A stretch of 45,609 nucleotides of DNA from Nocardia arthritidis NBRC 100137 (GTDB taxonomy: Bacteria > Actinomycetota > Actinomycetes > Mycobacteriales > Mycobacteriaceae), in NCBI RefSeq assembly GCF_001612765.1, contig NZ_BDBB01000031.1, positions 1 to 45,609 of the forward strand, written 5' to 3'. Position 1 is the first letter of the stretch, and each line of letters begins with the position of its first letter. Shown piece by piece: positions 31,904 through 39,653 of the stretch. Under the pieces are notes generated by a model. The model saw nothing but the letters and a program-made list of their open reading frames with translations, was not told the DNA's origin and searched no databases. The translations under genes were made by a program, and so were the position numbers.

Positions 31904-33247
31904 GTGTCTGAGATCGTGCGCCGTCGCTCGTCCCGCAACGCCAAGTTGGCCAAGATTCCGCTCGGCATCGCCGGACGGGCGGCGGTGGGGTTCGGCAAGA
32001 AGCTCGCCGGAGGCGACAAGTCCGAGATCAACGCGCAGCTCAATCAACGCGCCGCCGAGCAGCTGTTCACGGTGCTGGGCGAGCTCAAGGGCGGCGCGAT
32101 GAAGTTCGGGCAGGCGCTCAGCGTGATGGAGGCCGCGGTCCCGGAGGAGTTCGGCGAGCACTATCGGGAGGCGCTCACCAAGCTGCAGGCCGCCGCGCCG
32201 CCGATGCCCGCCGCCACCGTCCACCGGGTGCTCGACCAGCAGCTCGGCACCCAGTGGCGCACCCGCTTCCGCGAGTTCGACGACATTCCGGCCGCGTCAG
32301 CCAGCATCGGGCAGGTGCACCGGGCGGTGTGGTCGGACGGGCGGACCGTGGCGGTGAAGGTGCAGTACCCCGGCGCCGACGAGGCGCTGCGCGCGGATCT
32401 CAAAACCCTGTCCCGCATGTCCGGTCTGGTCGCGTCCGTGATCCCCGGTGCGGACGTCAAGCCGATCCTCGCCGAGATCACCGAACGCACCGAGGAAGAG
32501 CTGGACTACCGCAACGAGGCAGCCAACCAGCGCGCCTTCGCCAAGGGCTTCGACGGGCACGCCGAGATCGTGGTGCCCAAGGTGGTGGCCAGCGCGCCGA
32601 AGGTGATCGTCACCGAGTGGCTGGACGGCGTCGCCGTCTCGACGATCATCAAGCAGGGCGCCGAGGATCCGGCAGGCACCCTCGCGCTGCGCAATCGCGT
32701 GGCGGGGCTCATGGGCCGGTTCCACTTCTCCTCCCCGGAGGTCGTCGGACTCCTGCACGCCGACCCGCACCCCGGCAATTTCATGATGCTGCCCGACGGC
32801 AAGCTCGCGGTCATCGATTTCGGCGCGTGCGCACCGATGCCGGACGGCTTCCCCGTGGTGCTGGGCCGCATGCTGGCCCTCGCGGTCGAGCAGCGCTTCG
32901 CCGAACTCACCGAACTGCTGTACGACCACGGCTGGGTGATCCCTGGCCGAGTGGTCACCCACCAGGAGATCGCCGACTATCTGCGGCCGTTCACCGACCC
33001 GATCCAGGCCGACTCGTTCCACTTCACCCGCAGGTGGATGCAGCGGGTGGCGGGCAAGGCGTCGGAGTTCGCCAGCCCGGAAATGAAAACAGCGCGGGCA
33101 CTGCAACTTCCGGCGGAATACGTGATGATCTTCCGCGTCCTCGGCGGCTCCGTCGGCATTCTTGCGCAACTCGACGCCGAGCTGCCGTTCATGGAACTCG
33201 TCCGAACCTGGATGCCCGGCTTCAGCGAGGAGCGCACGGCCTCCTGA
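31904..33247 (+). CDS. ABC1/AarF (UbiB-like) atypical kinase, Rv3197 homologue
   Basis: 447 residues from the GTG at 31904, matching the mycobacterial start. The ABC1 signature KxGQ appears as GGAMKFGQALSVMEAAVPEE, the Ala-rich nucleotide loop as PAASASIGQVHRAVWSDG, the Lys as VAVKVQYPGADEALRADLKT, and the metal/catalytic motifs as LLHADPHPGNFMMLP and VIDFGA. Family members are ATPases linked to lipid or quinone handling. It is followed by a repeat region and a terminator, facing whiB7. Confidence 0.9.
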   Translation: MSEIVRRRSSRNAKLAKIPLGIAGRAAVGFGKKLAGGDKSEINAQLNQRAAEQLFTVLGELKGGAMKFGQALSVMEAAVPEEFGEHYREALTKLQAAAPPMPAATVHRVLDQQLGTQWRTRFREFDDIPAASASIGQVHRAVWSDGRTVAVKVQYPGADEALRADLKTLSRMSGLVASVIPGADVKPILAEITERTEEELDYRNEAANQRAFAKGFDGHAEIVVPKVVASAPKVIVTEWLDGVAVSTIIKQGAEDPAGTLALRNRVAGLMGRFHFSSPEVVGLLHADPHPGNFMMLPDGKLAVIDFGACAPMPDGFPVVLGRMLALAVEQRFAELTELLYDHGWVIPGRVVTHQEIADYLRPFTDPIQADSFHFTRRWMQRVAGKASEFASPEMKTARALQLPAEYVMIFRVLGGSVGILAQLDAELPFMELVRTWMPGFSEERTAS

Positions 33248-33300
33248 CCCCCGGATCAGTGTGCATTGCACTCCCAGCCCCGCCGAGTGCGAGTCTTACG

Positions 33301-33556
33301 AGCACTGTTCGCGGCCCGGCTTGTCTCCGTGTGGCGAAACGTTTGCGCCGCAGCCCAAGAGTCGCGGTCGCTCGTACACGAGCCTCAGGAGGGCCGCGGC
33401 CCCACGGTGCCGTAGGCGCGGCAGATCAGGCAGAGCGCACGTTCGCGGTCCGGCTCACGTGCGAGTGACCGAAGTGCATGCGCCGCAGGCGCGAGTTCGG
33501 TCGCTCGCAGGCAAGACTTCCCGGGACCGCCCGCACGCGGTGCCATGGGCGCCGCA
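33301..33556. repeat. Two degenerate copies of a ~123-bp unit
   Basis: 33301-33423 and 33434-33556 align over their whole length at a 133-bp step: both have GTTCGCGG, GCGCCGCAG, CGGTCGCTCG and GGTGCC plus a final GGCGC..GCA in order. They differ by many substitutions and small indels, and no convincing gene spans them. They fill the gap between the AarF gene and the whiB7 terminator. Confidence 0.45.
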
Positions 33557-33570
33557 CATCGAACATCGAC

Positions 33571-33613
33571 GCAGACCAGCCGCCCACCGGGCGACGGTGG
33601 GCGGCTGGTCTGC
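33571..33613 (-). terminator. Terminator between AarF and whiB7 genes
   Basis: A perfect 18-bp stem (33571-33588 with 33596-33613, 7-nt loop) with TTTCTCGTT on the plus side. It lies 82 bp past the whiB7 stop and can stop transcripts from both directions. Confidence 0.75.
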
Positions 33614-33694
33614 TTTCTCGTTCGTTGGCTCGGTCCGTGCCGGGACCGACGGAATCGAGCACATCGACCGGAGGGAGGGAAATCACTCCCCGGC

Positions 33695-34018
33695 TCATGC
33701 CGGGACCGCGACCTTGCGCGGACGGCCGCGGGGACGCTTGCGGGCGATCACGACACCCTGGTCGAAGATCTCGCCGCCCCAAACACCCCATGGCTCACGA
33801 CGATCCATGGCGGCGCTCAGGCAGCCCTTGCGGATCGGGCAGGTCGCGCACAGCGCCTTGGCCTGCTCCAACTGGACCGGGCTCTCGGCGAACCAGAGGT
33901 CCGGGTCTCCAGCACGGCAGGGCAGGACCTTGGTGATCTCCTGGGTCCGGGTAGTCGACGCCACGGTTCGGCATGTCACGTCAGTAGTGGCCTGCGGCCA
34001 ACCCTGTGCGGTGAACAC
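33695..34018 (-). CDS. whiB7: WhiB7 transcriptional regulator
   Basis: 107 residues from a GTG with AAGGAG six bases upstream. The four iron-sulphur Cys lie in VLPCRAGDPDLWFAESP and LCATCPIRKGCLSAA; EPWGVWGGEIFDQG is the sigma-A contact turn, and RKRPRGRPRK is the AT-hook unique to WhiB7. It binds AT-rich DNA next to the -35 element and induces intrinsic antibiotic resistance genes. The N-terminal 30 residues are longer than in M. tuberculosis and include an extra Cys. Its promoter and leader (34019-34603) are shaped for attenuation. Confidence 0.95.
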   Translation of the reverse strand: MFTAQGWPQATTDVTCRTVASTTRTQEITKVLPCRAGDPDLWFAESPVQLEQAKALCATCPIRKGCLSAAMDRREPWGVWGGEIFDQGVVIARKRPRGRPRKVAVPA

Positions 34019-34026
34019 GTCGTTCT

Positions 34027-34134
34027 CCTTCAGCTCGTTGCAGCGGTTCGTTTGTTGTGGCGAAACCGGTGCCGGTCGGCTGAAGGGCCGGAGAATACTG
34101 GCCACGGTTTCGCTGTCGTGCGATCCGTGGCCAG
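34027..34134 (-). promoter_or_regulatory. whiB7 attenuator and ribosome-site sequestration
   Basis: Three helices compete in the RNA. (1) 34098-34107 with 34125-34134: perfect 10-bp CTGGCCACGG hairpin. (2) 34105-34113 with 34060-34068: perfect 9-bp GCGAAACCG pairing, extendable to 34073, which breaks helix 1. (3) 34079-34086 with 34027-34034: perfect 8-bp pairing that covers the GCTGAAGG of the whiB7 ribosome site. The upstream ORF ends 20 nt before helix 1. Confidence 0.6.
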
Positions 34135-34153
34135 GAGGTCGGGGAGGAGCTCC

Positions 34154-34492
34154 CTACCTAGGTCGACATCTGTGTCGAGTCCTGAACACGATCGCTGGGT
34201 GTGCGGTGCGGAGGCGTGCTGCCAGCGGATCCGCCGGCTCGAAGCCGGCTTCAGCCGCGAAGACACCGACTGCTGCCTCGGCAGCCGCCGGGTGCCAGCC
34301 CGCGCTGGGCTTGCCCTGGATCTCGGTGCGGATAGACGTGTGCATCGCAACGGAATTCACTTGCATGCACGACGTGCCGAACGCACCGATTCCGGACACA
34401 CCGATCCCCTGCAAGGCGAGGATCCCCCGGGAGGCCGCCATGGGCGCATAGACCGCAACGCCACTGGCGCCGAAGTTCATGATGTTGTCCAC
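34154..34492 (-). CDS. Upstream ORF in the whiB7 leader
   Basis: 112 codons from a GTG with an excellent ribosome site (AGGAGGGAGG), about 55 nt after the predicted transcription start. The product begins VDNIMNFGASGVAVYAP and has a hydrophobic first half; the second half looks like ordinary GC-rich sequence without coding bias. Leader ORFs whose translation controls whiB7 readthrough are known in other actinobacteria, but this one is long; the functional part may be shorter. Confidence 0.45.
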   Translation of the reverse strand: MDNIMNFGASGVAVYAPMAASRGILALQGIGVSGIGAFGTSCMQVNSVAMHTSIRTEIQGKPSAGWHPAAAEAAVGVFAAEAGFEPADPLAARLRTAHPAIVFRTRHRCRPR

Positions 34493-34565
34493 TGCTCTGC
34501 CTCCCTCCTGTACTCGTTGTGTCGCTAACTGTGCGCGCCGAGATGCCCTCCCGGTGCGTAAAAAC

Positions 34566-34603
34566 ACCATAGGCAAGATCTTCGAGCGCGACAACCTATT
34601 TTC
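34566..34603 (-). promoter_or_regulatory. whiB7 promoter with AT-rich WhiB7 element
   Basis: On the minus strand: GAAAATAGG (34603-34595) directly followed by a -35 of TTGTCG (34594-34589), 17-bp spacer, and -10 TATGGT (34571-34566). An A/T run just before the -35 box is the known WhiB7 binding feature, so autoregulation is expected. The element starts at the uvrD2 stop codon. Confidence 0.75.
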
Positions 34604-36750
34604 TACCTGCGGTTTTGTGATATGGATCGAAGCCGGGACGCCACGATCGCGAGCACGTCGGCCCCGAACTGGTCGATCTTCTTCGCACCGATGCCCGCGA
34701 TCGCGGCCAGCGCGGCGTCATCGGCGGGCAGTTGTTCGGCGATCGCGGTGAGTGTGGTGTCGGTGAACACGACGAATTCGCGGACTCGCAGCGCCTGCGC
34801 CTTCTCCGCGCGCCAGTCCCGCAGTGCCGCAAGCAATTCCGCGTCCAGTTCGGCCGGGCAGCGACGGCAGCGGCCGAGCATGGTGGCGTAGGTGCCGATC
34901 AACGGTTTCGCGCAGACCCGGCAGGTCGGGCGGACGCCGTTCGAAGCAGGCGGCGAGGCCGCGATCCGCGAGGCGGGCGAATCGTCGGGGACGAGGCCGT
35001 TGAGGAATCGCGAACGCCGCCTGGAGCGCCTTCCGCCCTCGTTCCTGGCCAGCGCCCAGGACAGCCGCAGATGTTCGCGCGCTCTGGTGACGCCGACGTA
35101 GAGCAGCCGCCGCTCCTCCTCGAGCGCCGCCTCGTCGGCGACCGAGCCGTCGTCGGCGAGGACGTGCGCGATCGGCATGGTGCCGTCGGACAAGCCGACG
35201 AGGAACACCGCATCCCACTCCAGACCCTTGGCGGCATGCAAGGAGGCCAGCGTGACCCCCTGCACCGTGGGTGGATGCCTGGCCTCGGCGCGGGCCGCGA
35301 GTTCGCGCAGCAGACCGGTCAGGTCGAGCCGGTCGTCGTGGCCGACCAGTTCCTCAGTCAGGCGTACCAAGGCGATCAACGAGGACCACCGTTCCCGCGC
35401 CTGCGCGCCCGCGGGCTCGGTGGCGGTGAGCCCGAGCGGGGCGAGCACCGCGCGCACCAGCGAGACCAGGGCATTGCCACTGCGCGCCTGGTCGGGTAGA
35501 TCCTCGCGCGACGCGGCCTGCCGCAGCGCCTGCACGGCCTGCCTGACCTCGGCACGCGCGAAGAAACCCTCGCCGCCGCGCACCTGGTAGGGAATGCCGC
35601 GCTCGGTGAGCGCCTGCTCGTAGCTCTCGGACTGGGCGTTGATCCGGTAGAGCACGGCGATCTCGGCGGCCGGTGTGCCGGCCTCGATCAGCCTGCCGAT
35701 CGCCACCGCCACCGCCGCGGCCTCCGCGGGCGCGTCGTCGTATTCGGCGAACACCGGCTCGGGTCCGTCGGCGCGCTGGCCGATCAACTGCAGCCTGGTG
35801 CCCGCGATGCGCCCGCGCGCCGCTCCGATCACCCGATTGGCCAGCGACACCACCTGCGGAGTCGAGCGATAGTCGCGTTCCAGGCGGACCACGGTGGCAT
35901 CGGGAAAACGACGGGAGAAGTCCAGTAAGTAGCTCGGCGTGGCGCCGGTGAACGAATAGATCGTCTGGTTCGCGTCGCCGACGACGGTCAGATCGTCGCG
36001 GTCGCCGAGCCACGCGTCGAGCACGCGCTGTTGCAGCGGCGTCACGTCCTGGTACTCGTCCACGACGAAGCTGCGGTAACGGCCGCGGAATTCGTCGGCC
36101 ACCGCCGGATAGTCCTCCAGCGCCGCCGCCGTGTGCAGCAGCAGGTCGTCGAAGTCCAGCAGCAGCCCGTCCGGCGTCGCCTTGAGCTTCTCGTAACCGG
36201 CGTAGACATCGGCGACCCGCAGTGCCTCGTAAGGCGTCTCGCGCCGCTGCTTCGCGACCGCCGCCACGTAGTCCTCCGGTGCGATGAGCGAGCCCTTCGC
36301 CCACTCGATTTCGCTCAGCAGGTCGCGGACGCTGTCGGTGGCCGTGGACAGCCCGGCCCGCTGCGCCGCCTGCGCGACGATCGGGAACTTGGCATCGATC
36401 AGCCGCCACGGCACGTCACCGACGATCTGCGGCCAGAAATACTTCAGCTGCCGCAACGCCGCCGCGTGGAACGTCCGCGCCTGCACCTGGGTCGCTTCGC
36501 CGCCGAGGCCGAGCGCGCGCAGCCGGGTGCGCAACTCGCCCGCAGCCCGCGCGGTGAACGTGACCGCGAGCACCTGATCGGCCTTGACATGCCCCTGCGC
36601 GATCAGATGCGCGATGCGATAGGTGATGGTCCTGGTCTTGCCGGTCCCCGCGCCCGCGAGCACGCACATCGGACCGCGCGGCGCGCGCACGGCGGCGGCC
36701 TGCTCGGGATCGAGGTCTGCGAGGTCGAGAGCGGGCACGCGGTCCATCAT
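34603..36750 (-). CDS. uvrD2: ATP-dependent DNA helicase UvrD2
   Basis: 715 residues from the ATG at 36750 (GTGGG seven bases upstream; in-frame GTGs lie up to 18 bp earlier). SF1A motifs: Walker A GAGTGKTRTITYR, Ia VTFTARAAGELRTR, II VVDEYQDVTPLQQR, III VVGDANQTIYSFTGA, IV VRLERDYRSTPQV, V VTLASLHAAKGLEWDAVFLV, VI RLLYVGVTRAREHL. The C-terminus has the tetracysteine pair CRVC and CRRC and an HRDC domain ending in AAIAGIGAKKIDQFGADVL, both hallmarks of mycobacterial UvrD2, an essential 3'-5' helicase that works with Ku. Confidence 0.95.
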   Translation of the reverse strand: MMDRVPALDLADLDPEQAAAVRAPRGPMCVLAGAGTGKTRTITYRIAHLIAQGHVKADQVLAVTFTARAAGELRTRLRALGLGGEATQVQARTFHAAALRQLKYFWPQIVGDVPWRLIDAKFPIVAQAAQRAGLSTATDSVRDLLSEIEWAKGSLIAPEDYVAAVAKQRRETPYEALRVADVYAGYEKLKATPDGLLLDFDDLLLHTAAALEDYPAVADEFRGRYRSFVVDEYQDVTPLQQRVLDAWLGDRDDLTVVGDANQTIYSFTGATPSYLLDFSRRFPDATVVRLERDYRSTPQVVSLANRVIGAARGRIAGTRLQLIGQRADGPEPVFAEYDDAPAEAAAVAVAIGRLIEAGTPAAEIAVLYRINAQSESYEQALTERGIPYQVRGGEGFFARAEVRQAVQALRQAASREDLPDQARSGNALVSLVRAVLAPLGLTATEPAGAQARERWSSLIALVRLTEELVGHDDRLDLTGLLRELAARAEARHPPTVQGVTLASLHAAKGLEWDAVFLVGLSDGTMPIAHVLADDGSVADEAALEEERRLLYVGVTRAREHLRLSWALARNEGGRRSRRRSRFLNGLVPDDSPASRIAASPPASNGVRPTCRVCAKPLIGTYATMLGRCRRCPAELDAELLAALRDWRAEKAQALRVREFVVFTDTTLTAIAEQLPADDAALAAIAGIGAKKIDQFGADVLAIVASRLRSISQNRR

Positions 36751-37093
36751 GACAGCGCCCACCGACACCCACCGTGCGGGCGTCCGCCCGAGCCCGCACC
36801 GACGTCACCGCGGACAATCGCACCGACGAACGGTGCGGACCGACCGCTGTCGAGGTCATCCGACACCTCATGATGTCGGCGACGCAGCTGACAACCGCGA
36901 TCCATCGACATCACCAACACATCGGACTCGGCCACCTACATCACTGCCGACGTGCCGCGCTTCGAGGCGAGTGCGGCGCCGTGTTCCGCGCCCCGGTGCG
37001 GAAGGCCCAGGGACCGCGGCTTGCCCACAGGCGTGGTAGGCCACGGCTCTGACCAGCGGGCGGGCGCCGAGCAGGTGGACAGCCCCCAACCGA
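36751..37093. other. Intergenic region uvrD2-marR
   Basis: 343 bp with no convincing gene. GC-rich with a few short dyads; it must contain the uvrD2 promoter, but I cannot place -10/-35 elements with confidence. Confidence 0.4.
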
Positions 37094-37579
37094 TCAGCGG
37101 TCGCGCAGTAGCTGTAAGTACCGGAGAAAAACGCCGCCCGATGCACCGAGCGGGGCGAAGTACTCCGCGTCGCACGCCTCGACCGCGACGATGGCCCGGT
37201 TGACCAGTGCCACCCCTGCTTCGGTGGCGACCAGGGCCTTTGCCCGTCGATCGCTCGGGTGGTCGCGGCGTTCCAGCAGGCCCTTCTGCGCCAGCGTGCG
37301 CACCACCTGGGAGGTCATCATCGGGTCGGTAGCGGCGTATTCGGCCAGGTCACGCTGCCGCACCGGGTCCGCGCGACCGGCGGCGAGATAGGTCAGCGAG
37401 GCGAGCAGCACGAACTGCACATGGGTCAGATCGAACGCAGCGAGCGCCGCCCGCTGCGCCGCCTGCCAGCGATTGGTCACCTGCCACAGCAACAGGCCGG
37501 GGCTTTCCTCGGCCGTGTGGAATCTGGAGCGCAGCCGCCCGTCGTCCGCCTGCATCGGCCTTCCACACTCCTCGGTCAT
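37094..37579 (-). CDS. MarR family transcriptional regulator
   Basis: 161 residues from the ATG at 37579. The winged helix-turn-helix is seen in LTHVQFVLLASLTYLAAG, VRQRDLAEYAATDPMMTSQV and VRTLAQKGLLERRDHPSDRRA. Upstream in the same frame the 15-bp repeats would add (LIERR)n if translation began at a TTG at 37753. A different frame encodes a plausible N-terminus (37726-37890), so the true start is uncertain and a frameshift at the repeats is possible. It probably represses its own operon via the palindrome at 38315-38340. Confidence 0.75.
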   Translation of the reverse strand: MTEECGRPMQADDGRLRSRFHTAEESPGLLLWQVTNRWQAAQRAALAAFDLTHVQFVLLASLTYLAAGRADPVRQRDLAEYAATDPMMTSQVVRTLAQKGLLERRDHPSDRRAKALVATEAGVALVNRAIVAVEACDAEYFAPLGASGGVFLRYLQLLRDR

Positions 37580-37615
37580 CGCCCGCGCGATCAGCGCGTA
37601 ATCGTGCGGGCTGAG

Positions 37616-37735
37616 TTCTATCAGGCGGCGTTCTATCAGGCGGCGTTCTATCAGGCGGCGTTCTATCAGGCGGCGTTCTATCAGGCGGCGTTCTATCAGG
37701 CGGCGTTCTATCAGGCGGCGTTCTATCAGGCCGCG
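37616..37735. repeat. Eight tandem 15-bp repeats at the marR 5' end
   Basis: Seven identical copies of TTCTATCAGGCGGCG plus an eighth differing in one base (37721-37735). Being a multiple of three it keeps frame: on the coding strand it reads LIERR in the MarR frame, while in the frame of the small ORF at 37890 each unit carries two stops (TGA TAG). Such perfect arrays change copy number by slippage. Confidence 0.95.
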
Positions 37736-37890
37736 GCGCAGAACGTGCCCCAATTCGGCACGCTGGTGAATTCCAGATCGGCACGCAACTCCTCGATGTC
37801 GGTGGGTACTTCGGCCGACGCTCGCTCACCACGACGATCCGCCGGTGCGGCGGGCGTCCGCCGCGAGCCTTCGCCGAAGGTCTCGGCCAC
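37726..37890 (-). CDS. Small ORF coupled to SRPBCC gene; possible detached MarR N-terminus
   Basis: 54 codons. Its GTG abuts the SRPBCC stop without a gap (TGA then GTG). The first half is Arg/Ala-rich; the second half, PTDIEELRADLEFTSVPNWG then TFCAAA, has high third-position GC and looks like a real helical N-terminus. It stops at the first tandem repeat. Joined to the MarR frame by a one-base shift it would continue into LIELSPHDYALIARAM, so the intact gene may once have been a single longer MarR protein. Confidence 0.45.
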   Translation of the reverse strand: MAETFGEGSRRTPAAPADRRGERASAEVPTDIEELRADLEFTSVPNWGTFCAAA

Positions 37891-38313
37891 TCACGCCGCG
37901 ATCCCCTCCGCGACGGCGACCAGCGCGTCCAGGTCGGGCTGTACGGATTTCGCCAGCCCCGCGCCGAGGATCTTCGTCCACAGCCGTCGCAGCGGTCCGT
38001 CGATCGAGACCGTCACCGTGATGGTGGTGCGGCCGTCGGCGACGGCGACTTCATGAGCGAAAGTGAGCCGCGCGCCGAGCAACTTCGACACATCGATGAA
38101 CTCGCGGTCGGTCAGGCGCTCTATCACGAATCGGACCTTCGGCCCGCCTTTCGGCCGCAACGTCCCGGTCGAGCCCTCGGCGAACGGTCCGTCCAGGCGA
38201 ACCCACTCGGTGTCGGTGTTCCATTCCGGCCAGGTCGCCATGTCGGCCCAGCGGGCGAAGAAGGCGGTGGGCGGAGCACTGGAGCAGGCGTGCGCGGTGG
38301 CGATGAGCGTCAT
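37891..38313 (-). CDS. SRPBCC family protein
   Basis: 140 residues from the ATG at 38313. Polyketide-cyclase/START-like fold: TAHACSSAPPTAFFARWADM, TWPEWNTDTEWVRLDGPF, GSTGTLRPKGGPKVRFVIER and a closing helix (LKSVQPDLDALV-like). These proteins bind small hydrophobic ligands; with a MarR gene downstream the pair is a common ligand-responsive module. The start codon is two bases from the operator palindrome, so the mRNA is probably leaderless. Confidence 0.85.
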   Translation of the reverse strand: MTLIATAHACSSAPPTAFFARWADMATWPEWNTDTEWVRLDGPFAEGSTGTLRPKGGPKVRFVIERLTDREFIDVSKLLGARLTFAHEVAVADGRTTITVTVSIDGPLRRLWTKILGAGLAKSVQPDLDALVAVAEGIAA

Positions 38314-38314
38314 C

Positions 38315-38340
38315 CATTTAGTATGCGCGCATACTAAATG
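38315..38340. promoter_or_regulatory. 26-bp perfect palindromic operator
   Basis: CATTTAGTATGCG and its exact complement, without a gap, between divergent SRPBCC and mycoredoxin genes. CATACT on the minus strand fits a -10 element 7-8 bp before the SRPBCC ATG, so a bound MarR dimer would cover the promoter; the symmetric element could also serve a plus-strand promoter for the mycoredoxin gene. Confidence 0.75.
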
Positions 38341-38403
38341 AGAGGCAAGGCGCGAAGAAGTTCGAGTTGGAACAGTGGGCAGCCGTCCAGCGTTGCAGTG
38401 TCC

Positions 38404-38661
38404 GTGACTGACGCGAACCCCACTTTGACGATGTACTCGACCACCTGGTGCGGCTACTGCCGCAGGCTCAAGAAGCAGCTGGAAGAGGCGGGCATCACCT
38501 ACGTCGAGATCGACATCGAGCAAGATCCGGTGTCGGCCGAGTTCGTCGGCAGCGTGAACGGGGGCAACCACGTCGTGCCCACTGTGAAGTTCGCCGACGG
38601 CTCCACCGCGACGAACCCGTCGCTGGCCGCCGTCAAGCAGGTCCTCGCCGGTCTGTCCTGA
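38404..38661 (+). CDS. mrx1: Mycoredoxin (glutaredoxin-like)
   Basis: 85 residues from the GTG at 38404. Redox motif TTWCGYCRRLKKQL (CGYC as in mycoredoxin-1), cis-Pro region HVVPTVKFADGST, and AEFVGSVNGGNHVVP as in M. tuberculosis Rv3198A. It reduces mycothiol-mixed disulphides. A 22-codon upstream extension starting inside the operator is possible if the transcript is leaderless, but is not family-like. Confidence 0.9.
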   Translation: MTDANPTLTMYSTTWCGYCRRLKKQLEEAGITYVEIDIEQDPVSAEFVGSVNGGNHVVPTVKFADGSTATNPSLAAVKQVLAGLS

Positions 38662-38701
38662 TCAGCCGCGCGCGGGTCGCATCGGCCCGCGCGCGAGTGC
38701 G

Positions 38702-39607
38702 TCAGTCGATCGCGGCCCAGGATTCGATGATGGTGCGCGCGATCGAGATCGAGCCGGGCAGCAGCAGCTGGGCGCCCTCGTCCCGCTTCGACCAATCGCC
38801 CACCGCCAGAGCTTCCCGCACCTGCGCGCGGGTGAACCAGTCGGCTTCGACGATCTCGCCATCGGAGAAGATCAGCGGCTGTGCGGGATCGGCGACCGCG
38901 GCGAAGCCGAGCATCAGCGAGCGCGGGAACGGCCACGGCTGGCTGCCCAGATAGCTGATCTCGCGCACGTCGAGACCGACTTCCTCACGCATCTCGCGCT
39001 CCACGCAGCGTTCGAGCGACTCACCCGCCTCGACGAACCCGGCCAGCAGCGAGAACAGCGATCTCGGCCAGCTGTTCTGGCGCGCGAGCAGCACCCGGTC
39101 GCCGCCGTCGTGAATCAGGCAGATCACCGCCGGATCGATCCGTGGGAACTCCTCGTAACCGCTCTCGGTGACGCGCGACCATCCGGCCTTCGACGAAATG
39201 GTCACCGTGCCGTCCGCGCCGTGGAAGCCGGCCTTGTCGTGCCAGTTCAGCAGCGCGATCGCGGTGGACAGCAGCCCGGCGGTGCGGTCGTCGACGGTGC
39301 CGCCGGCCAGCGCGCGCAGATCGGTCAGCGTGCCCTCCAGTTCCGGATCGCGCACGGCCCACAGATGGATGCCGTCCTCGACGCCGAGGAACACCGCGGC
39401 CGGACTGGGTTCGGCGGACAACTCCAGGGCCGCGTCCAGGACCAGAACGTTCCCCTCGAAGCGCACCTGCCCGCGACGGTTGACCCGCAGAAGCTTGGCG
39501 TCGGCCCAGCCCTCCTTCAGAGCCTGGGCATCACCTCGGATCTGCTCGGCCCGATCGATGACGGTACGGGAGAGCAAGGGAACACCATTGAGCTGAAATG
39601 CCGGCAC
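38702..39607 (-). CDS. nudC: NAD(+) diphosphatase / RNA deNADding Nudix enzyme
   Basis: 301 residues from a GTG. The Nudix box runs from GFVEAGESLERCVERE to MREEVGL, and SQPWPFPRS is the NADH pyrophosphatase signature. The region where E. coli NudC has its four zinc-binding Cys (here about residues 122-145, LNWHDKAGFHGADG) lacks cysteines. It hydrolyses NAD(H) to NMN and AMP. Convergent with mrx1, 40 bp apart, an arrangement kept in mycobacteria (Rv3199c). Confidence 0.92.
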   Translation of the reverse strand: MPAFQLNGVPLLSRTVIDRAEQIRGDAQALKEGWADAKLLRVNRRGQVRFEGNVLVLDAALELSAEPSPAAVFLGVEDGIHLWAVRDPELEGTLTDLRALAGGTVDDRTAGLLSTAIALLNWHDKAGFHGADGTVTISSKAGWSRVTESGYEEFPRIDPAVICLIHDGGDRVLLARQNSWPRSLFSLLAGFVEAGESLERCVEREMREEVGLDVREISYLGSQPWPFPRSLMLGFAAVADPAQPLIFSDGEIVEADWFTRAQVREALAVGDWSKRDEGAQLLLPGSISIARTIIESWAAID

Positions 39608-39653
39608 GGTTCGAGACTATCGCGCCCGAGCTACCACCCGGTCCGCGCCGGGG

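Noticed and set aside
37259..38056. Plus-strand frame encoding (FYQAA)n over the 15-bp repeats
   Set aside because: It is antisense to MarR and SRPBCC, has no ribosome site, and any 15-bp repeat stays open in frames lacking stops.
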